Below, one piece after another: positions 18,937 to 24,742 of a stretch of 24,742 nucleotides of DNA; position 1 is the stretch's first letter, and the number at the start of each line of letters is the position of its first letter. Below the pieces are notes generated by a model, which saw only the letters and a program-made list of their open reading frames with translations, did not search any database and had not been told where the DNA came from. Made by a program: the position numbers and the translations under genes. The DNA comes from Mesotaenium endlicherianum (lineage: Eukaryota > Streptophyta > Zygnematophyceae > Zygnematales > Mesotaeniaceae). Location of the stretch: contig WELA01004268.1 of NCBI GenBank assembly GCA_009602735.1, forward strand, positions 113,622-138,363, given 5' to 3'.

Positions 18937-20320
18937 CTGCTGAGGGGGTGGCAGGGAGGTGGGGCCCGATGACGTGGCGTTCAAGGTGCTGTTCTGCGGC
19001 ATCTGCCACACGGACCTGCACCAGATCCGCAACGACTGGGGCATCTCCTCCTACCNATGAGCATAAACATGTCCATACACCCACATATAAAGGTGTGGCG
19101 CCAGTCCCATCCGTGCAAAAAAGTAAGCAGCACAACCAGGCCATGCCCACGACTGGACAAGAAAAGAATTGGGATGTTAGGGACATAGAATGCTTACCAA
19201 GATGAGGCTGGGGTGGCTCAACCAGAAGCTTGTAGGAGTTTGCGTCATCTCTAGGTAGAGAAGCCTCAACTACGTCATTGGGGTTAGAAGGGCCAACTGC
19301 TTGAGCAAAAACGACATTGCTAACCCCCTCCTTGCGCTGCAACACTACCTCCTGCGCCCCCTCGGATGTCCTCGAAACATAGCTGCTGACCCCGTCCTCC
19401 TGCTCCTCCTGTGCTCCTTCAGACATCCTCTGCAATCTCTCCAGACCCCGTGCTCGCATTTCCAGGAAGTGCTCCATCCTGGTGAGCGGGTGGCTCATTG
19501 CAGTGATGTGTTGGATGAGGGGAATCAGACGCTCAGCTTGCGTGAAGGAATGGGAAGCAAATTGCTCTGCAGACCCAACGGCCTCGTCCACAAACTGACG
19601 TGGACGACGAATGAAAGCTACTGAAGCACCGGCTTCACCCTGAACACCTCCGTCAGCTTGAATGTCCCCAACGCTGTCATTATCAGCCGTTGCTATCACC
19701 TGCCCCTCACTTTCTTCCTCGACTTCCTCTGCTACCCTGCGTTCATTTTCGTTTCTGTCCTCAACTGGCACATCTACTTCCTGACTGACATCCATCTTGT
19801 GCTCCTCATCAAGTGTAAAATCATCCCCGGATGCTCCATGATAAGCCCAGCCAATCGTCCTGTATTGTGGTCTGCTGAAGGCCAATATTGCTCCCCCCCG
19901 CAGCCTGATGCCACCAATAAATCTTGGGTGCTGCATACCACAAAACACATGAACGTCGTCAATCCAACACAAAACTCAACAAAGGACGCACTAGAAGTGA
20001 AGCAGAAAAAAAAGCTCACCTCAATCTGATGTAGAAGGATGTAGTGGCCACAGTTCTGGAATAAGATAACGAGGGAAATACTTAGGACGTACAAGCAACA
20101 AGCCATCAAGCTGCAGGACGACAGGGTGAAAAACAAACCCAACAATAAGCTATTGAGCAACAGGAAGCCGGTGATACAATAACAGCTTATTGGCTAGAAC
20201 TTCAAAAGTACTTACTGAAGAAATGGTGCGGACCTGGAATGACTGCTCTTCCTCCTGAGCATACACGAGGCACGCCAAGCTCACGAGAGAAACAACAAGA
20301 AGAACGCGCATGATAGCCAT
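18056..20320 (-). CDS. Gene B: unknown signal-peptide, single-pass membrane protein, five exons
   Basis: Exons are 20320-20216, 20055-20020, 19930-19198, 18736-18537 and 18292-18056 (TAG at 18058-18056). All introns are GT/AG with donors GTAAGT, GTGAGC, GTAAGC and GTATGC, and phases 0, 0, 1, 0 join without a break to 436 residues. The ATG at 20320 opens a signal peptide ([18 protein letters not shown]). Residues 36-80 hold [18 protein letters not shown] and [16 protein letters not shown]. An acidic middle (about 85-130) is followed by a charged helical region ([32 protein letters not shown]). A transmembrane segment lies at about 304-330 ([20 protein letters not shown]), then EEDEEE, then a compact tail ([36 protein letters not shown]). 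I do not recognise the family. A type I membrane protein of the secretory pathway is the inference. Another acceptor at 18304 would add HLSQ in frame. Confidence 0.72.
18429..18510. repeat. Minisatellite in gene B intron 4
   Basis: Variants of TGTCCCAC followed by CACC, TACC or GACC repeat six times at 11-14 base spacing on the plus strand. The run lies inside the intron between exons 4 and 5 of gene B, close to the exon 4 donor. Confidence 0.7.
18893..18934 (+). repeat. (TC)n microsatellite
   Basis: About 20 uninterrupted TC dinucleotides follow a pyrimidine-rich lead (CCCCTACCCCCTTCTCCCC). Together they form an ideal polypyrimidine tract in front of the CAG at 18952-18954, on the strand of the alcohol-dehydrogenase exon fragment. 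Confidence 0.95.
18955..19055 (+). pseudogene. CAD: Isolated exon fragment of cinnamyl-alcohol dehydrogenase, cut by an N
   Basis: After the acceptor CAG at 18952-18954 the plus strand reads [20 protein letters not shown] then [11 protein letters not shown]. This is the catalytic zinc region of plant cinnamyl/sinapyl alcohol dehydrogenases of the MDR superfamily, with the zinc-ligand cysteine in CGICHTD. Family members continue with a proline and the GHE motif, but here the match ends at the N (19056) and the following sequence is unrelated. No other exon of the gene is found. The fragment lies in intron 3 of gene B on the opposite strand and is much GC-richer in third codon positions than its surroundings. 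It is either a misjoin at the N or a captured gene piece. Confidence 0.8.
19056..19056. other. Single undetermined base, possible assembly join
   Basis: The only N in the window lies exactly at the end of the alcohol-dehydrogenase homology. A one-base N at such a discontinuity often marks an assembly join or a collapsed gap, so continuity between 19055 and 19057 should be treated as unproven. Confidence 0.9.
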
Positions 20321-21882
20321 CACTAACACCTTCAGGCGATGGCAGCAAGCGCTAAATCGATATCTATGATGCCTACACAAACACACACAATGCCTGGACA
20401 GGTTGAGCACCAACTAGCTATGGCAGCATGCACGATGTTAAAACTTTCTCACTGCCTGCACCAGGTCGCAACGATCAATCCTCGATATGGCCGTGTCATA
20501 GAAACCACCCCCCCCCGCCCCCCCCCCTGAACTTCCCCTTTCCCATGTTCCCCCGCTGATGTGCCCTTATCTAAGCTTACGGCACGCCCCAGTACGGCCC
20601 TCTTTGGGAAATCGTGTACAGTCTCAACTGCTTTGGGTCCGGAACGGTCCGGAATCCGAACGTTCTCGAACCCACTCGTGGCTGCTCGTGGTTCATGGAA
20701 AGCTGTCGTATTGGAAAGGAAAGAGCCCAGGAAAATGTCCCGGTCCGGTTCCGACTAGTCTCGATTCTCAAGTCTCTATGAGTAACCGTCTGTGCCTGCA
20801 TGAGCGAGTCCTGAGCCAACGCGTAGGCCATCACAACCAGATCGAACTACTGAGCGGAGCCCATAATGGCCCATAGCTTAAGCGGAGCCTGGAGTTCATC
20901 AGGAATGGCTGGGAATGGCCAACAGTTGAGATCACGCCATCATATGCATCACACGCACTGTTTTTCCTTTTGGCACGTTGAAAGCAACTGGCGGAGACCA
21001 GGGCAGGACTGGACAGGATCATCATGAACAATTGACTGACGGTGACAGGTAAATTCTTTGTGACGGCCGCTGACTGATTATGATCCTCTGCCGACGATGG
21101 ACTTACGCCTGCAAAAGCTTAACGCGGCAACGACAGAGATCGCTTATGACTACGTATGACGAAGCAAGTGGATAAATTGAATTGGGTAGCATTGCTAACA
21201 GCACCGTAGTGCTTGCAGTCCTTTTTCATTGGTGTTAGCGCGTATCCTTCTTCATGAATGTGGAGTGAACCACAATCAATCTTCATACACTCAATTCGCA
21301 CGCGTCTATGAATCTGAACTTCTACGACATTAACTTCTTCTTCAAGCTTAAATCACATGAAGAACACAATTTTCGTGCAAATTGTAAGGTATTGAGTAGT
21401 AGCTTGTACAAGAGCTTAAAAGTCTTGCAACATTGATGTTTTGTATGGTATGTATGGAAACTTAAAGAGGCATCCAACAAATATATGCAATATTGAGAAC
21501 CGCATTGGGCTTGGCCACATCAAAATAGAAAAGTATATTACTAGATGCATATGTAGGACTTTAGTTGAAATGCTACAAACACAAAGAACAACAAAACTTG
21601 TTTTCCCTGCACAAAAAGCATGCCAACCGACAATTGCTTCAAGAAATGACCACAAGGGCAACACAAGATTCCCATATCGACTCAAGCACGTGTACTTGCA
21701 CATATATATTGGGACAGAGGACAAAACAAATGTGTCCCAAAAGCCAAACCTACGAAGCTTATAAAAACGACAAGAGGACCATACGACCACCTATCCTTAG
21801 ATATTCTAATTTAAACGCTTATACCGTGAGGCCCTAGACAACAGTAGCCTAAAAAACTCCTGCCAACCCACTGCACAGCACA
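20321..21882. other. Intergenic region between gene C (3' end) and gene B (5' end)
   Basis: Both genes are on the minus strand, so this interval should hold the 3' UTR and poly(A) signal of gene C (right side) and the promoter of gene B (left side). No convincing TATA box is seen upstream of gene B. Near 20632-20760 several GGTCCGGAA/TCCGGA motifs recur. No coding sequence is supported, because the open frames here lack any recognisable domain and have no splice context. Confidence 0.5.
20508..20527 (+). repeat. Poly(C) tract
   Basis: Nineteen C with one central G. It lies about 190 bases upstream of the gene B start codon, in its presumed promoter region. Confidence 0.9.
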
Positions 21883-22608
21883 TCATCGAGAATTTGAAGG
21901 TGAGCCCCTTCTTCGAGTGCGACTGCGGCTCCTGCTGCTGCCGCGCGGTGACCTGCGGCGTGATGCATGCCGTTCGCACGGTACGATCAAAAGAACAAAA
22001 TATCAAGGGTTGCACCATTGCATGCCGACAACAACATTCATCTCAACGTCAACCCACTTGAATGCCCTCTTTACAACTTTGAACGCTTAGGAACTACCAT
22101 AACAGGCGAAAGACAATCACCATGGCGTCGAAGCTCGAGCGGGAGGGAGCATAGCCATATACTCACGCGCCTGAGCGTGTTTGAGAGTCACAATGTGTAT
22201 GTGTAGAACATGTGTGTGTGTGTGTGAGAGGGAGGGGCAGGGAGGGAGGGAGGGGGGTGAGGGGGAAGGGGGAGGGAAAGTTTGAGTCCGCAAGAACTCT
22301 TACATGAGAGCTTTGAGAGCTCTTGGGCAGCATTTGTGCAGGACTCGACGACATGAAACCAAAATGAGAGGGCAGGAGCACGCGAAACTTTCAAGTTTCA
22401 TCCGCCGTACCGGACTGTCAGGCACAATGCGAGCGTCGAGCCCCGACTTCGAAAAATGAAGGGGCGCGTGTTTGCCACCACCCTCCGCGGGCTTGCGGGC
22501 CCCGGCGCGCGAGGCTTTTGGCAGAGGAGTTCGGCCAGAGAGGAGATTGGAGAGCGCAGCGGCGGACCTGGAGCGAGAGGACGAGCGCGAGTAGCGCCGC
22601 CGCGGCGG

Positions 22609-22640
<32 letters not shown>

Positions 22641-24071
22641 ACCTGCAAACGCCAGCTCCCCAATCAGCCACTAGGAATGGACTCGACATAGGACACACCA
22701 TCCAACGCCAAGGCTTTGGGTCTCATTGCTCGGGTTCCGCACAAGGCTTGCGCACAGAGTCTCAAGATGCTTGAGACTCTAAGAGCAGGCCTTAGTGTTG
22801 GGCCTCTGCGCCTGAGGTGCAGGAGACTAGCAGGACTTGAAAGGTTGCAGGAGTTGGGGCACTTGGGAGTCACGTATATATGCGCATGCCCATACGTATG
22901 TCTTTGGACGCTGTCATTTGTTGTATGCCGGTATTATATCATTCCGGGAGCATCAGAAAAATATCGTGATAACAATATCGTTCTATGTGAAACCATACGC
23001 ACAGCCGACGTGTGTCCAACACCTTGAGCTCGTGCGGTGTGGCTGGCCCAAGAGGGAGGGACTACGTCACTATGCCCCCCCTTGACACACACATAGAAAT
23101 ATATGTATATGTACGCATACATATATATGCACATGTATGTACACACGCACATATAAATATAGAGTCTACATGCATGTGTATATGTATGTCTACGTGGATA
23201 TCACTATACGCATATGCGGTGGCTTGCGCGCTCTTACCGGCGAGGGGGGGAGTCGCGGTGGTGATGGTGATGGTGGTGGTGGGGGTCGTGGTGCCGGCTC
23301 TCAGACAGCTTGTGGTGCCGGGCGCGCTCGGCCTCCCTCTTCTTCGACACCTCCGTCGCCGAGTCTTTCTTGACTGCACGCGCGCACGCGCACCACACTC
23401 ACAAAGACACCAGCAAGTGGTATCTTAGTAATCTAGCAGTAAGCCAATAATAAACACTTCCCTCATGGCGCATGCATGTAGGTGTATGCTGCGCCGTTAT
23501 ATGATTTCAGAAGTGTATGCGAGAAAAAACTTGAGATGAAAGCACACGCGTCCGAGAGTGGGTGGGGGGAGAGGGGAGGAGGAGAGAGAACAGAGTGTGC
23601 GAGGTATGCTCTCGATTAACGACGCTCCCAAGCGTCGGGCGGAACATTGTCTTGCCAAAAAGGGAGCTGGCACACCTTAAAGTTGAACACCCCCTTCCTG
23701 CAAACTGAGTTACACAGCTTGAGGTACATGCGAAGTAGGGTACAAAAGATTAATATCCATGAGAATTAGGGTTTGTGGAAAGCAGGGTAAATACACAATA
23801 CGTGCCGTGCAGCCTTGGAAACGTACAAATTAGGGTGAAGGCCTGTCATACGGGGAGGGTTTAGTGCTTCTGACGCACTCTGCTTAGTCAGCTGCTTGCT
23901 CATGATGCGCTTCAGCCGCTCCTGCGGGGTCTCCTTCTTCTCCCCCGCCGCCACCTGTCCCTTCTGGGAGGCACCAGGTGGCACCACCTTGGACGCCGCC
24001 CGGGGGGCTTGAAGGGGAGAGCTGCTTGGCACACGCAAGGCCGCCACAAGGCCCCCAGGAGGAGGTGACAC
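21883..24071 (-). CDS. CLASRP: Gene C: CLASRP/SWAP2-like SR-related splicing factor, 3' half (four exons)
   Basis: Exons are 24071-23879, 23373-23238, 22642-22568 and 21952-21883 (TGA at 21885-21883). Phases match at every join (1, 2, 2). The first exon ends with EKKETPQERLKRIMSKQLTK Q, the conserved TPQERLKR element shared by CLASRP and SWAP proteins. The join gives an isoleucine and then KKDSATEVSKKREAERARHH. A run of eight histidines follows, then SPPRRYRSRSRSRSRSPPRR and, across the last join, SRSPRGSSRSRSRTRRRGSP, ending SNSR. This basic-then-RS tail is as in plant CLASRP homologues, nuclear speckle proteins linked to CLK kinase and alternative splicing. The N-terminal part lies beyond the right edge. 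The 24071 acceptor is the least certain border. Two donors are weak (GTGCGT after 23879, GTCCGC after 22568). Confidence 0.75.
22205..22280 (+). repeat. (TG)n and G-rich tract in the last intron of gene C
   Basis: A TG run (22211-22226) is followed by GGGGCAGGGAGGGAGGGAGG and further G runs to about 22278. On the gene's own (minus) strand this is a long C/T-rich tract; on the plus strand, which is the template strand, it has four or more G3 runs and could form a G-quadruplex. Confidence 0.85.
23085..23215. repeat. Alternating purine-pyrimidine (TA/TG/CA) tract in gene C intron
   Basis: About 130 bases of imperfect ATGTAT, ATACAT, CACATG and TATATA steps occupy the intron just downstream of the poly-His exon (minus-strand sense). 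No coding content is visible. Confidence 0.8.
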
Positions 24072-24742
24072 CTGGCAAGCGCATCAGCTGTCTGCCTCCA
24101 GATGGCCACCTCTTTCTTTGACTGGAAGGATATGGGGGGGTGCTTGTCGGTGCATGAGTCTGCACTCCCGCGCACGCACGCGTGTGCGTGTACGTGTGTG
24201 TGTGTGTTTGTGTGTGTGTGTATGTGTATGCCCATATGTATGTGCAGGTGAACTAGTACCATGAACGCATGCAAATGTATCGCTGACACAAGCATGTTGG
24301 TGAGTGTACATATAAAAGGACATCAGTCACACATGTTCTCTTCAAGTATGCCAGTCATCCTTTATTACAAGGGATGACTGCACGTGCATGTGCTTGCCTC
24401 TATCTCTGTATGACCGTACGTTTGCGCGCATGTCTCTCCCCGCAACCGCAAGCGCGCGCATGCACAAGCGCGCGCGCGCGCGCGTGTGTGTGTGTGTGTT
24501 TGAGTGTGTTCGCGCGCCTGTGCATGTGCGTGTGCATGTCTGCATGTGTACTAGCAGCACACACTGCCAGAGGGAACTTGGTGTACAACCCGTCAGCAGC
24601 AGCTCGCTATGCCTCTCCATGGAAAACCGCCAGCCGTAAGATGCTTGCCCGCTGCACCACTGACAGACGTCCCGTGCCCCCCAGCTGCCTGGCGAGCTCA
24701 GATTGATCTCACACCACCCACAAGAAACAAGCCCCCCCCCCC
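24072..24742. other. Upstream intron sequence of gene C with GT and GC repeats
   Basis: No exon is confidently recognised. Positions 24170-24245 are a (GT)n-rich tract. Positions 24425-24545 combine GCGCGC runs with (GT)n, including about ten CG/GC steps at 24468-24484 directly joined to GT repeats. The window ends in an 11-C run (24732-24742). The 3' part of a minus-strand frame near 24700-24600 (ELARQLGGTGRLSVVQRASI) looks protein-like but I could not assign it or link it to gene C. Confidence 0.5.

Noticed and set aside
18955..19055. A working alcohol-dehydrogenase gene on the plus strand
   Set aside because: Only one exon is visible, it is cut by the N, and no other part of the roughly 360-residue enzyme appears on either side.
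18780..19205. Plus-strand frame running through the CT repeat and the N
   Set aside because: The real coding signal here is in another frame (alcohol-dehydrogenase exon). The open frame arises from the (TC)n repeat and ambiguous base.
20559..20876. Open frames on both strands in the intergenic region
   Set aside because: No domain, no splice context and biased low-complexity composition; they look like chance frames in GC-rich DNA.
24374..24706. Plus-strand open frames rich in Cys, Ala and Arg
   Set aside because: They are translations of GC/GT microsatellites, and repeats without stops give long spurious frames.
1..24742. CRISPR array, bacterial operon or other prokaryotic system
   Set aside because: No regularly spaced identical repeats, no ribosome-binding-site-led gene chains, and spliceosomal introns are present throughout.

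Overview
The window reads as nuclear DNA of a plant-lineage eukaryote. Its genes have introns with GT/AG borders in matching phase. It contains an exon of plant-type cinnamyl-alcohol dehydrogenase, a plant-like CLASRP splicing-factor gene, a BED/DUF659/hATC hAT transposase and chromodomain Ty3/gypsy elements. DIRS-type and piggyBac-type sequences in the same 25 kb fit a charophyte alga, bryophyte, lycophyte or fern better than a flowering plant. This placement is an inference, and no species is claimed.

Left part (1-16.26 kb) is a transposon graveyard. An intact-looking two-exon hAT transposase (42-2393, +) is followed by AT-rich DNA with a diverged tandem duplication and two tRNA-like Pol III box pairs. 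Next come a decayed Ty3/gypsy element on the minus strand (3.6-7.28 kb, gag-protease-RT-RNase H-truncated integrase, with primer-binding site and LTR TATA box), a second and older gypsy pol relic (8.05-9.65 kb, -), a piggyBac-type transposase relic (10.3-12.24 kb, +) bracketed by two diverged ~290-bp direct repeats, and a third gypsy relic, a chromovirus with integrase and chromodomain (13.48-15.7 kb, -). This last one abuts head-to-head a DIRS-type reverse transcriptase fragment (15.74-16.26 kb, +).

Middle (16.3-18.05 kb) shows no supported gene; its right end probably holds the 3' UTR of the next gene.

Right part (18.05-24.74 kb) is genic, with many simple repeats. Gene B (20320 to 18056, -) reconstructs as five exons with perfect phase continuity. 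It encodes a 436-residue protein with a signal peptide, an acidic middle, one strong transmembrane segment and an acidic-rich tail; I do not recognise the family. Its third intron carries, on the opposite strand, a (TC)n tract plus a lone alcohol-dehydrogenase exon that ends exactly at the only N of the window. Gene C (24071 to 21883, -) is the 3' half of a CLASRP/SWAP2-like SR-related splicing factor. Its four exons join in phase to give the conserved TPQERLKR region, a KKRE-type basic region, an eight-histidine run and an RS-repeat tail. The 5' part lies beyond the right edge.

The transposon relics do not form a shared system with the host genes. The most unusual observations are the unknown membrane protein (gene B), the alcohol-dehydrogenase exon stranded inside its intron, the piggyBac relic between direct repeats, the DIRS fragment, and the poly-His insertion inside an RS protein.
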